A model generated the notes under the pieces. The model did not search any database, was not told where the DNA came from, and saw only the letters and a program-made list of their open reading frames with translations. From an uncultured bacterium (GTDB lineage Bacteria; Atribacterota; Atribacteria; Atribacterales; Caldatribacteriaceae), in NCBI GenBank assembly GCA_937922705.1, contig CALAIW010000002.1, positions 1 through 64,000 of the forward strand: a DNA stretch of 64,000 nucleotides, written 5' to 3'. Below, one piece after another: positions 52,358-60,286 of this stretch (positions are counted from its first letter, which is position 1; each line of letters begins with the position of its first letter). The position numbers and the translations under genes were made by a program.

Positions 52358-53434
52358 ATGGATAGTTTTGCCTTCATTATCCACGCCATGAGTGTAGAAG
52401 ACATCAAGCGACATATTCCTTTATTCCGTCCTCTTCCACCCTCTTGGGTAGAGTACCTTGCTTCTCGCATTCCACCCTTTGTTCTTTCCCATGTTCGTGG
52501 AGTGCGATCGGCATACAACGGAAAGGAAATTGAAGGGTGGTTCATAGGTCTTCCTATGACTCCACGAGCACTTCTTGAGTACCCCTTTTCTTTTGTAGCT
52601 GACCGTATTCGCCGCTGTGGTTTTCTTGCAGAGAAAAAGGGTGCAGGAATCATTGGGCTTGGAGCCTTTACCTCTGTGGCAGGAGATGGAGGCATCACTG
52701 TAAAGAAAGGTCTTCGCATTGCAGTGACCACAGGGAATAGTTACACTGTGGCTACCGCCCTTGAAGCACTCGAGCTTGCTTGTGCAAAGATGGACATTGA
52801 TCTTGCGAGCGAGACAGTGGCAGTAGTAGGAGCCACTGGGTCTATTGGCAAGGCCTGTGCGCTTATTCTTGCTGAACGGGGAAGGAAAGTGCGCGTTGTG
52901 GGGCGGGACCCCGAGAGGGTGGAAAGAGTTCGAAGGGAAGTTGCATCAGTGAGTTCGTATCCAGTTGAAGGGTTTGTAGATGTGGAGGAAGGCATTAAGA
53001 ATTGTCGGGCAGTTCTCACCGTGACTTCAGCTATTGGCAGTATTATCGAATCCTCTTGGATTGCCCGACATGCCGTAATCTGTGACGTTTCTCGACCAAG
53101 GAATGTTGCTGAAAAGGTAGCAAAGGCTCGTAGGGATGTTTTGGTTATCGAGGGTGGCGTTGTGGATGTACCTGGAGAACCAGACTTTGGTATGGATTTT
53201 GGATACCCTCCTAAAAAAGCCTACGCTTGCATGGCAGAAACTATGATTCTTACTCTTGAAGGACGCTTTGAGGATTACACTCTCGGAAAGGAAGTAGACG
53301 TTGCGAAGGTAAAAGAAATTGAAGTCCTTGCCCGGAAACATGGGTTTAAAGTCTCGGGTCTTCGAAGTTTTGGAAGAGAGGTTTCTGAGGAGGAAATCGA
53401 GAGAATAAAGAAGTCTAGGGTTTCTGTGCTATAG
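52358..53434 (+). CDS. Acyl-ACP reductase-like / shikimate-dehydrogenase-like oxidoreductase
   Basis: The 358-residue protein has an N-terminal domain and a Rossmann domain with VAVVGATGSIGKACALILAERG near residue 154. The overall pattern resembles cyanobacterial long-chain acyl-ACP reductases (COG5322), including LGAFTSVAGDGG and VDVPGEPDFGMDFGYPP. The substrate is unknown. It is the last gene of the 49706-53434 cluster; a 517-bp gap follows. Confidence 0.75.
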   Translation: MDSFAFIIHAMSVEDIKRHIPLFRPLPPSWVEYLASRIPPFVLSHVRGVRSAYNGKEIEGWFIGLPMTPRALLEYPFSFVADRIRRCGFLAEKKGAGIIGLGAFTSVAGDGGITVKKGLRIAVTTGNSYTVATALEALELACAKMDIDLASETVAVVGATGSIGKACALILAERGRKVRVVGRDPERVERVRREVASVSSYPVEGFVDVEEGIKNCRAVLTVTSAIGSIIESSWIARHAVICDVSRPRNVAEKVAKARRDVLVIEGGVVDVPGEPDFGMDFGYPPKKAYACMAETMILTLEGRFEDYTLGKEVDVAKVKEIEVLARKHGFKVSGLRSFGREVSEEEIERIKKSRVSVL

Positions 53435-53884
53435 CTTGCATGATTCCTGAGAGGTTGTTGCAGTGCCTATACCTAGAATAACCGCATGTCAGGAAAAAAG
53501 AGGCTTTGGTCTCCCTTAAGGAGGAATTTCCCTTCATACTCCTACTTTTGTGTTCCTTAGATGGCGATGCATTAGGGATGCCATCCTCCTAGGGAGAAAA
53601 GAAAAAGCGAGTATTGCCCTTCCTTTGAAGGCCAAAAGTCTTAGCTTTCCACAAAGGGTTTTCCTGTAGAGGGATCACAGAGCGAGAGTCTTGGAGACTA
53701 AGGAAAACTTTGTGGAGAATCCTGGAATAAGTGTGTTCCCTTGACTCGAGGTTTACTCTTTTCCCAGCAACGTTACCTACCGCGGTGACAGAGCTATCTC
53801 GAACACTACTTCGTTTCTCTTTTGCGTTTAGAAGGATACCTGTGGTGTGAAGACCGCTGTGGATTATAGGAGAGGAAAAAATCC
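53435..53884. other. Gene-poor interval with hairpin, no confident gene
   Basis: The region has no convincing coding frame. A long imperfect hairpin pairs CCACAAAG (53649-53656) with CTTTGTGG (53708-53715), and TTTTCCT (53659-53665) with AGGAAAA (53701-53707). Inside it AGTCT/AGACT forms a smaller hairpin. A minus-strand promoter at 53863-53891 could transcribe through it toward a run of T residues at 53499-53494. It may hold an RNA gene or a gene relict. Confidence 0.45.
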
Positions 53885-53891
53885 TTGTTGA
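53863..53891 (-). promoter_or_regulatory. Possible minus-strand promoter divergent from fur
   Basis: On the minus strand TCAACA (53891-53886) and TATAAT (53868-53863) are spaced 17 bp. The -35 overlaps that of the fur promoter. No gene follows on this strand for 400 bp. Confidence 0.4.
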
Positions 53892-53936
53892 CAGGAATGC
53901 TTCGTGGTATAATGGAAAATGATAATACTTCTCATT
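53885..53936 (+). promoter_or_regulatory. fur-feo promoter with candidate Fur box
   Basis: TTGTTG (53885-53890) and an extended -10 TGG-TATAAT (53908-53913 for the hexamer) are spaced 17 bp. Directly downstream, 53918-53936 (AATGATAATACTTCTCATT) is a 19-bp imperfect palindrome with 11 matches to the classical Fur box. Its place over the transcript start suggests iron-dependent autorepression. Confidence 0.6.
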
Positions 53937-53951
53937 AAAGGGTGAAAATCC

Positions 53952-54395
53952 TTGCAAGAAGGGTGGAGAGAGGTTTTCCGCAGTTTTAACAAGAGGGTAA
54001 CGCCCTCCCGATACGCCATCGTAGAGGTTTTTGAGGAAAAAAAGAAGCATCTCTCAGCAGAGGAGGTTTATGAGTGTCTCAGAGCGAAAAAGAAAAAAGT
54101 CGGCATTGCGACTGTGTACCGAAACTTAGACCTTTTCCAACGTATGGGCATTCTCAGGAAAGTGCATTTTGGGGATGGAAAAGAACACTACGAGATGGTT
54201 CCCCAAACGCCGCAGCATCATCATCTCATTTGTAAAAGGTGTGGGAAAGTAATAGATTGCGAAAACACCGGACGAGAAGAGGGAGAGTTTTTTGCGCACC
54301 TCAAGGATGATTTTGCAAAGAGGTATCGTTTCTCTGTAGAGTCGTATCATGTTTACTTTTACGGGTTGTGTGCTTACTGTCAGAACAAATCGTAG
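53952..54395 (+). CDS. Fur-family metal-responsive repressor
   Basis: The 147-residue regulator has an N-terminal winged helix (TPSRYAIVEVFEEKKKHLSAEEVYE, VGIATVYRNLDLFQRMG) and a metal-binding dimerisation domain with HHHLICKRCGKV and a C-terminal CAYCQ, giving a structural Cys4-type zinc site. Position before feoAB suggests the iron sensor Fur; PerR or Zur cannot be excluded. TTG 53952 follows AAAGGGTGA. Confidence 0.88.
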   Translation: MQEGWREVFRSFNKRVTPSRYAIVEVFEEKKKHLSAEEVYECLRAKKKKVGIATVYRNLDLFQRMGILRKVHFGDGKEHYEMVPQTPQHHHLICKRCGKVIDCENTGREEGEFFAHLKDDFAKRYRFSVESYHVYFYGLCAYCQNKS

Positions 54396-54412
54396 TCAAG
54401 GGGTGTGATCTT

Positions 54413-54652
54413 GTGGAAGAAGTACGCTCACTGGTTGAAATGGAAACAGGAAGCAAAGGTGAAATTGTCCATATCGATGGTGGCGAAGGGATGGTGAGGA
54501 GGCTGTGGGTTCTTGGGGTCATACCTGGGAAAAAAATAGAAAAGGTAAGTTCCATTATCGGCAGGGGGCCGGTTGTCATTCGGCTAGGACAGCAGGAGAT
54601 AGCCCTTGGTCGGGGGATAGCTCAGCGGATTCTCGTAAAGGTCGAGCGTTAA
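54413..54652 (+). CDS. feoA: Ferrous iron transport protein A
   Basis: The 79-residue protein is a small SH3-like FeoA domain with KGEIVHIDGGEGMVRRLWVLGVIPG and GPVVIRLGQQEIALGRGIAQRI. It assists FeoB. GTG 54413 follows AAGGGGTG. Its TAA stop (54650-54652) overlaps the first bases of the feoB coding frame, and no standard feoB start is visible. Confidence 0.9.
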   Translation: MEEVRSLVEMETGSKGEIVHIDGGEGMVRRLWVLGVIPGKKIEKVSSIIGRGPVVIRLGQQEIALGRGIAQRILVKVER

Positions 54653-56358
54653 AACGCATCGTTCTTGCTGGAAATCCAAATGTGGGGAAGAGCGTCATTT
54701 TCACTCAGCTGAGTGGAATTTATGCCTTCTCCTCGAATTACCCTGGAACAACTGTTGATTTTGTACGGAGCCATGTCGAACTCCAGGGCGAGCTCTTTGA
54801 AATCGTTGATGCTCCAGGAACATACTCTCTTGAAGGGACAGCCGAGGCAGAAAAAATTGCTGCCCGTCTCGTAGAAGATGCGGATATCGTGGTGAATGTC
54901 GTTGATGCAGGAAACCTAGAACGGAATCTTTACCTGACCTTTGAGCTTATGGAGAAAGAGAAACCTATGGTAGTGGCTCTTAACATGTGGGATGAAGCAA
55001 GAAAGCAGGGTATTGAAATTGACCTTGAAAAGCTTGAAAAGATTCTTGGTGTTCCGGTTGTTCCCGTTGTTGCTACCACTGGGGAGGGGATTCGGGACCT
55101 TCTTGCTGCACTTTCGAAAGCACGGGTGTCCCATCCTGTGTCCTCAGATCACGCGCGCCGCTGGGAAGATATCGGGAAAGTCATTACCGAGGTCCAAAAG
55201 TTCTCCTACCGCCGCCTTACCTGGCGGGATGCTTTACAGCGGATAACCATTTTACCTGGGATAGGGTTCGTTTTTGGCCTTTTCGCCCTTGGGGGGATTT
55301 TCTTCGCAGTTCGCTTCATTGGGGAGGGACTTATTGAGTACGTTCTTGATCCCCTTTTTCAGGGGTATTATCTTCCCCTTCTTGAGCGACTAAGTGTACT
55401 TCTTTCCCGATACCCTCTCTGGCACGAGGTGTTTCTTGGGAAGCTTATCGATGGCCATATTGATTTTGAAAGGTCTCTTGGTATCCTCTCAACAGCGGTG
55501 TACGTCTCTTTTGGGGCTGTGCTGCCTTACGTTTTGGCTTTTTACCTTATTCTTGGGATTCTTGAAGATATAGGATACCTACCTCGTCTTGCAGTATTTC
55601 TCGATGGGTTTTTGCATCGTCTTGGACTCCACGGGTACTCTGTAGTGCCTATGCTCCTTGGATTGGGATGTAACGTCCCTGGTCTTATGGCGACACGGGT
55701 TCTTGAAGACAAAAAAGAACGTTTTATAGTTGCCACCCTTATTACTGTTGCTATCCCCTGCTCGGCGCAGCAAGCCCTCATTTTTGGTGTTCTTGCTCCT
55801 TATGGTATTACTCCTATCCTTGTCGTGTATGGGACGCTCCTTGTGGTTATGATCTTTCTTGCGCTGCTTCTTAAGTATTTAGTTCCAGGCTTCCGGTCTC
55901 CTCTCGTTTGTGAAATTCCCCCATATCGCCTTCCCCTTCCCAAGGCTGTTTTCTCGAAGCTCTGGATTCGTCTGCGAGGATTTCTACGAGATGCGCTTCC
56001 CGTCGTTTTTCTTGGGGTTTTTGTGGTGAACCTTCTGAGTCTTTCCGATGCCTTTTCATACCTTACAAGGATTATCAGTCCTTGGGTGGCTCATGCCTTG
56101 GGTCTCCCTCAAGAAGCGCTTCTTGTTATTGCTCTGGGAATCCTTCGGAAATATCTGGCCATGGGGCTTCTTTTGCCTCTTGGGCTTTCGGTGAAGCAAC
56201 TTGTGATTGCCAGCATCGTCCTTTCCCTCTTTTTCCCATGTGTTGCTTCCTTTGTGGTGTTTCTCCGGGAATTCGGTTGGAGGAGACTGTTTGTAGCGAT
56301 AAGCATCATGCTTTCTTTTGCCTTTTTGGTGGGGAGTTTACTTAATCTCCTTCTCTGA
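54649..56358 (+). CDS. feoB: Ferrous iron transport protein B, start codon uncertain
   Basis: The protein of about 569 residues imports Fe(II). G-protein motifs near the N-terminus are GNPNVGKS (G1), DAPGTYSL (G3) and NMWDE (G4); the rest is a membrane domain with two Gate-like halves (PMLLGLGCNVPGLMATR and the helices around it). The family sequence begins LKRIVLAGNPN, but no ATG, GTG or TTG precedes it in frame except GTG 54505, which would add 51 residues read out of frame from feoA. The start may be TTA 54649, ATC 54658, or entry from feoA by -1 shift. Coordinates use the family N-terminus. Confidence 0.85.
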   Translation, partial: LKRIVLAGNPNVGKSVIFTQLSGIYAFSSNYPGTTVDFVRSHVELQGELFEIVDAPGTYSLEGTAEAEKIAARLVEDADIVVNVVDAGNLERNLYLTFELMEKEKPMVVALNMWDEARKQGIEIDLEKLEKILGVPVVPVVATTGEGIRDLLAALSKARVSHPVSSDHARRWEDIGKVITEVQKFSYRRLTWRDALQRITILPGIGFVFGLFALGGIFFAVRFIGEGLIEYVLDPLFQGYYLPLLERLSVLLSRYPLWHEVFLGKLIDGHIDFERSLGILSTAVYVSFGAVLPYVLAFYLILGILEDIGYLPRLAVFLDGFLHRLGLHGYSVVPMLLGLGCNVPGLMATRVLEDKKERFIVATLITVAIPCSAQQALIFGVLAPYGITPILVVYGTLLVVMIFLALLLKYLVPGFRSPLVCEIPPYRLPLPKAVFSKLWIRLRGFLRDALPVVFLGVFVVNLLSLSDAFSYLTRIISPWVAHALGLPQEALLVIALGILRKYLAMGLLLPLGLSVKQLVIASIVLSLFFPCVASFVVFLREFGWRRLFVAISIMLSFAFLVGSLLNLLL

Positions 56359-56372
56359 AGGGGGTTGCTGAG

Positions 56373-56567
56373 ATGCGTCGGTATTTCTTTGGAGATGTGG
56401 GTTGTTTCTGCTTTGGGATGCACTTCTTTCCAGGTTTTGGTCCTCGGTGGTGGACCTTTACCCGGGAAGAAGAGCTTGAAATGCTTCGAGAAGAGGCAGA
56501 GTTTCTACGCCGGAGGCTTTCCTGGATTGAACGGCGTATAAAGGAACTCGAGGAAGAAAAAGTCTGA
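56373..56567 (+). CDS. Small DUF5320-like coiled-coil protein
   Basis: The 64-residue protein has a Gly/Phe-rich N-terminal half followed by a charged helix (REEELEMLREEAEFLRRRL and onward) likely to form a coiled coil. Proteins of this layout, named DUF5320, are common in anaerobes beside metal and redox genes. The role is unknown. ATG 56373 lies 14 bp after feoB. Confidence 0.65.
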   Translation: MRRYFFGDVGCFCFGMHFFPGFGPRWWTFTREEELEMLREEAEFLRRRLSWIERRIKELEEEKV

Positions 56568-56633
56568 TAGCTCTTTTCTTTGTTTCTTTGCGGTAGTGCA
56601 AAATTGCAAGAGTTTCAGGAGAGGTGATTTTTT

Positions 56634-57539
56634 GTGCTCATCATTGTCCACGGTGGTATTTGTGTTGAGGAAATTCCAGATGTCTTTGAGCCTTTGTATC
56701 GGGCTTGTCTCACAGGAATGAATGTCTTGCAAGAAAAGAACGCAGTTGATGCAGTAGAGGAGGCGGTAAAAGTTCTTGAGGATGACCCTCGTCTCAACGC
56801 AGGAACGGGGGCTTTTCCGAATCTTTTAGGAGAAGTCGAGCTTTCAGCAAGCATCATGAAGGACGACCTTTCTTGTGGTGGGGTCGCGGCCATCAAGAAT
56901 GTGCGACACCCTATTTCTGTTGCCCGGGCCGTTATGGAAAGAACCCGGCATATTCTTCTTGTCGGGGAGGGAGCAAATCTTTTCGCGCGCCTTTTGGGGT
57001 TTGAGGAGTACAATCCTGTTGCTGAGCTTACCGTAAGGACCCTTAAAAAGTCCATTGAGAGGGCCTCACAGGAAAGGGACTCCATTTACCATTACTATCT
57101 GAAGAGGGCTCGTGAACGTCTCCGAAGGCTGCATCTTGGAACGGTGGGGGCTGTAGCTTTAGATGCCTCTGGGCACATTGCAGCTGGAACCTCAACGGGA
57201 GGCATTGAGATGCAACTCCCAGGGAGGGTCGGTGATTCCCCTATTATTGGGTGTGGAACATTCGCCTGGGAATGGGGTGGAGTCTCCATGACTGGAGAGG
57301 GAGAGGGTATTGTTACACTTGGTCTTGCCCGAAAGATTGCAGAGTGGATGGAAAAAATGTCCGCACAAGAAGCAGTCAACCAAGGAATGGAGCTTGCCCG
57401 TAGATTTGGCGTTGTTTGTGGAGCTATTGCTGTAAGAAAAACTGGGGAAATTGGCTTTGGAGAGTGTGGAGGAAGACTTACCTTTGGATATTTTACCGAA
57501 GGGATGGAAAGCCCCCGCGTTTTCCCACCGAGTAGTTGA
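56634..57539 (+). CDS. Isoaspartyl peptidase/L-asparaginase (Ntn-hydrolase, T2 family)
   Basis: The 301-residue proenzyme is a plant-type asparaginase that cleaves itself before a threonine. The nucleophile is the Thr of HLGTVGAVALD near residue 167; GGIEMQLPGRVGDSPIIGCG and SMTGEGEGI form the active site. It hydrolyses asparagine or isoaspartyl dipeptides. GTG 56634 follows AGGAGAGGTGA. The ABC branched-chain operon follows with its own promoter. Confidence 0.9.
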   Translation: MLIIVHGGICVEEIPDVFEPLYRACLTGMNVLQEKNAVDAVEEAVKVLEDDPRLNAGTGAFPNLLGEVELSASIMKDDLSCGGVAAIKNVRHPISVARAVMERTRHILLVGEGANLFARLLGFEEYNPVAELTVRTLKKSIERASQERDSIYHYYLKRARERLRRLHLGTVGAVALDASGHIAAGTSTGGIEMQLPGRVGDSPIIGCGTFAWEWGGVSMTGEGEGIVTLGLARKIAEWMEKMSAQEAVNQGMELARRFGVVCGAIAVRKTGEIGFGECGGRLTFGYFTEGMESPRVFPPSS

Positions 57540-57565
57540 CGTTTGTGGGGAAAAAAGGGTATAAC
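57536..57565 (+). promoter_or_regulatory. livJ promoter
   Basis: TTGACG (57536-57541) and TATAAC (57560-57565) are spaced 18 bp. It overlaps the end of the isoaspartyl peptidase gene. Transcription would start near 57572. Confidence 0.7.
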
Positions 57566-57593
57566 ATGACCAAACCTTTAAGGAGGTGGTTGT

Positions 57594-58763
57594 ATGAAGA
57601 GGTTTGTGATTCTTGGTGCGGTGGTATTGGTTCTTGTTTTTGCTTTCTCTGCATTTGCTGCTGAGCCTATTAAGGTTGGAGTTGTCATGGGTCTCACTGG
57701 TCCGTGGGCCTCTATTGATACTCCAGCGTTGAACGGAGTAAAGCTTGCAGCAGAGGAAATTAATAAAGCAGGAGGGGTTTTGGGGAGACCAATTGAGCTT
57801 AAGGTGGTGGATACAAAGGCTGATGAAGGTGAAACTGTTGCCGCAGTTATTCGCCTTATCGAGAATGAAAAAGTTTCAGCGCTTGTTGGATATTGCGATA
57901 CCCACTGGGTGAATATTGCCGCACCCTTAGCTCGTGAATACGGCGTACCCTTTATTACTCCGGGAGCGACTCATCCTCGCATCCCTGAGCGGACTGGTGC
58001 CTGGCTTGCCTGTTTTGGCGACAACGCTCAGGCCGCGGTCATTGCTGAGTACGCAGTGAAGGACCTTGGTCTTAAAAGAGGGGCTATTTGGGTAGATACG
58101 GCGGTAGACTTCAGTGTTGCCGTATGTGCTTACTTTGCCGATGCCTTAAAGTACTACGGGGGCGAGGTTGTTTACGAAGACTATTTTGAGACGAGTTGGA
58201 CAGACTTTTCAAGTATGGTTGCTCGTCTTAAGGAGTATCAGGATCGGGGAGAAGTCGACTTTGTGTACGTTGGAGCTATCCCCGGGAACTGTGGGCTTAT
58301 TGTAAAGCAAATCCGGGAAGGCGGTGTTACCATCCCCATCTTTGGTGAAGATGGCTTTGATACGCCACTTCTTGTAGAAACTGGTGGAGAAGCCGCCGAG
58401 GGTGTGGTCTTTGCCACGCACATGTCTCTTGAGGATCCAAGTCCCGTGGTACAAAAATTTAAGAGCGATTACCAGGCAATGTTTGGCAATCCCCCAGAAA
58501 ACGCTTTTGCTGCTCTTGGATACGATGCCATGAAGCTTCTTGCCAAGGCTATTGAAATTGTTGGTACCGATGACCCCAAAAAGATTCCCGAAGGTCTTGC
58601 CCAGATTAGGGATTTCCAAGGCGTTTCTGGAACTATTTCCTACGAAGGTGGAAGCCAGGTACCGAACAAATCTGTGGCGGTCATTGAGGTGAAAAACGGG
58701 AAGTTTGTTACCGTAAAACAAGTTGCCCCTGCGTATCTCCCAGATCCGAAGATTGCAAAGTGA
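57594..58763 (+). CDS. livJ: Branched-chain amino acid ABC transporter substrate-binding protein
   Basis: The 389-residue protein has an export signal (about 1-22, ending AFAA) and a periplasmic-type binding domain of the LivJ family (IKVGVVMGLTGPWASIDTPALNGVKLAAEEINKAGGVLG). It binds Leu, Ile, Val or a similar ligand outside the membrane. It is preceded by its own promoter and followed by a strong terminator, so it is probably made in excess over the transporter. Confidence 0.9.
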   Translation: MKRFVILGAVVLVLVFAFSAFAAEPIKVGVVMGLTGPWASIDTPALNGVKLAAEEINKAGGVLGRPIELKVVDTKADEGETVAAVIRLIENEKVSALVGYCDTHWVNIAAPLAREYGVPFITPGATHPRIPERTGAWLACFGDNAQAAVIAEYAVKDLGLKRGAIWVDTAVDFSVAVCAYFADALKYYGGEVVYEDYFETSWTDFSSMVARLKEYQDRGEVDFVYVGAIPGNCGLIVKQIREGGVTIPIFGEDGFDTPLLVETGGEAAEGVVFATHMSLEDPSPVVQKFKSDYQAMFGNPPENAFAALGYDAMKLLAKAIEIVGTDDPKKIPEGLAQIRDFQGVSGTISYEGGSQVPNKSVAVIEVKNGKFVTVKQVAPAYLPDPKIAK

Positions 58764-58773
58764 AAGGAGGTCT

Positions 58774-58800
58774 GGGGAGGGCTAAAGCCCTCCCCTTTTT
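58774..58800 (+). terminator. Intergenic terminator between livJ and livG
   Basis: A 9-bp GC-rich stem (58774-58782 with 58787-58795, loop TAAA) is followed by five T residues. It would reduce expression of the downstream membrane genes relative to livJ. livG begins 9 bp later. Confidence 0.88.
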
Positions 58801-58808
58801 GCACTTCG

Positions 58809-59588
58809 ATGGGTGAGTGGATCCTTGAAGTTGAGAATCTGTGGAAGCATTTTGGAGGCCTTACGGCGGTCAGTGGCTACGAATTGAAGCTTCCTCGAGG
58901 GGCAATTTACGGGCTTATTGGCCCAAATGGTGCGGGAAAAACTACGGTTTTCAATCTTATAAGTGGTGTTTTAAAGCCTTCGCGAGGTAAAATCTTCTTT
59001 AAAGGGAGAGATATTACCCATCTTCGTCCTGATGCGATTGCTGCTTTGGGGCTCACACGGACTTTTCAGAACCTACGTCTTTTCCCCTCTCTCACTGTTG
59101 AAGAGAACCTCAAGGTTGCTGCGCATGTACACGCCCGGTGTGGATTTGTACCCACGCTTTTTTGTGCCCCCTTTTTCTTCCGGGAAGAAAAAGCAATTGA
59201 GCGAAAAGTCGATGCGATGCTTGAACGCTTTGGGATGCGTGAATTTCGAAAAGAACTCGCCACGAATCTCCCTTATGGGCTGCAACGAAAGCTGGATATT
59301 GCTCGTGCACTCATGACCGAACCAGAGCTCATTCTCCTTGACGAACCGTCAGCGGGAATGAATACCAAAGAAGCCGAAGATTTAGCTCGTCTTGTGGTAG
59401 AAATGAAACGCGACCTTAGTCTTACCATGGTTATTGTTGAACACCGCATGTCCTTCGTTATGGGCCTTGCCGAGGTTATTCAGGTTCTCGATTACGGTTC
59501 TATCATTGCTGTGGGAACTCCTGAAGAAATTCGTAGAAATCCTCGAGTTATCGAAGCCTATTTGGGGACAGGTGATCTTGTTGCTTAA
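58809..59588 (+). CDS. livG: Branched-chain amino acid ABC transporter ATP-binding protein LivG
   Basis: The 259-residue ATPase has Walker A GPNGAGKTT, signature-like LPYGLQRKLDIARAL, Walker B LILLDEPSAGM and switch VIVEHRM. It energises the LivHM permease. ATG 58809 is just after the terminator. The last codons overlap livF by 8 bp. Confidence 0.94.
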   Translation: MGEWILEVENLWKHFGGLTAVSGYELKLPRGAIYGLIGPNGAGKTTVFNLISGVLKPSRGKIFFKGRDITHLRPDAIAALGLTRTFQNLRLFPSLTVEENLKVAAHVHARCGFVPTLFCAPFFFREEKAIERKVDAMLERFGMREFRKELATNLPYGLQRKLDIARALMTEPELILLDEPSAGMNTKEAEDLARLVVEMKRDLSLTMVIVEHRMSFVMGLAEVIQVLDYGSIIAVGTPEEIRRNPRVIEAYLGTGDLVA

Positions 59589-60285
59589 GCTTGAGCGAGT
59601 TACAGTAAAGTATGGCGTGATTCCTGCAGTGTGGGAACTTAACCTTGAAGTTCGTGAAGGACAGATTGTGGCGCTTCTTGGAGCGAATGGGGCGGGAAAG
59701 ACCACAACGCTTAAAACCATTGTTGGGGTTCTCCGACCGGCAAGTGGCCGGATTTTTTACAACGGAAGGGATATCACCATGCTTCCTGCACCCCAACGTG
59801 TCCGCATGGGGATTTGTCTCGTTCCCGAAGGGAGAGGGATTTTTAACCGTCTGACCGTTCGAGAAAATCTCCTCCTTGGAGCGTATCACAGAAAGGACCA
59901 GGAAGAGGTGCTTAAGGACCTTGAGGAAGTGTACCGCCTTTTCCCCCGTCTTAAGGAACGAGAAGACCAAATTGCCGGAACGCTCTCTGGTGGAGAACAG
60001 CAGATGCTTGCCATAGGAAGAGGTCTCATGTCTCGGCCGAGGTTGATGCTCCTTGACGAGCCCTCTCTTGGTCTTGCCCCCCTTATTGTTCGGGAGCTTT
60101 ATGCCCTTATTCGCAACATTCGGGAGAATGGCGTGACCATTCTCCTTGTGGAGCAAAGTGCTCCCATGGCGATAGGGATTGCTGATTACGTATATGTTCT
60201 GGAAACAGGGGTGGTCAAGATTTCTGGCACTCCTGAGGAAGTGGAATCTCTCGAAGAGGTAAAAAAAGTCTATCTGGGGGGATGA
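59581..60285 (+). CDS. livF: Branched-chain amino acid ABC transporter ATP-binding protein LivF
   Basis: The 234-residue ATPase has Walker A GANGAGKTT, signature LSGGEQQMLAIGRGLM, Walker B LMLLDEPSLGL and switch LVEQS. It pairs with LivG. TTG 59581 after AGGTGATC gives the usual short N-terminus MLKLERVTV; TTG 59578 is also possible. Longer in-frame starts lie inside livG and are unlikely. Confidence 0.93.
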   Translation: MLKLERVTVKYGVIPAVWELNLEVREGQIVALLGANGAGKTTTLKTIVGVLRPASGRIFYNGRDITMLPAPQRVRMGICLVPEGRGIFNRLTVRENLLLGAYHRKDQEEVLKDLEEVYRLFPRLKEREDQIAGTLSGGEQQMLAIGRGLMSRPRLMLLDEPSLGLAPLIVRELYALIRNIRENGVTILLVEQSAPMAIGIADYVYVLETGVVKISGTPEEVESLEEVKKVYLGG

Positions 60286-60286
60286 T

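Noticed and set aside
53589-54050. Long minus-strand frame of 153 codons across the fur promoter
   Set aside because: It runs antisense through the fur start, has no recognisable motif or ribosome site, and looks like a chance frame.
54505-54657. GTG 54505 as the feoB start
   Set aside because: It would add 51 residues read out of frame from the conserved feoA sequence, with no FeoB similarity.
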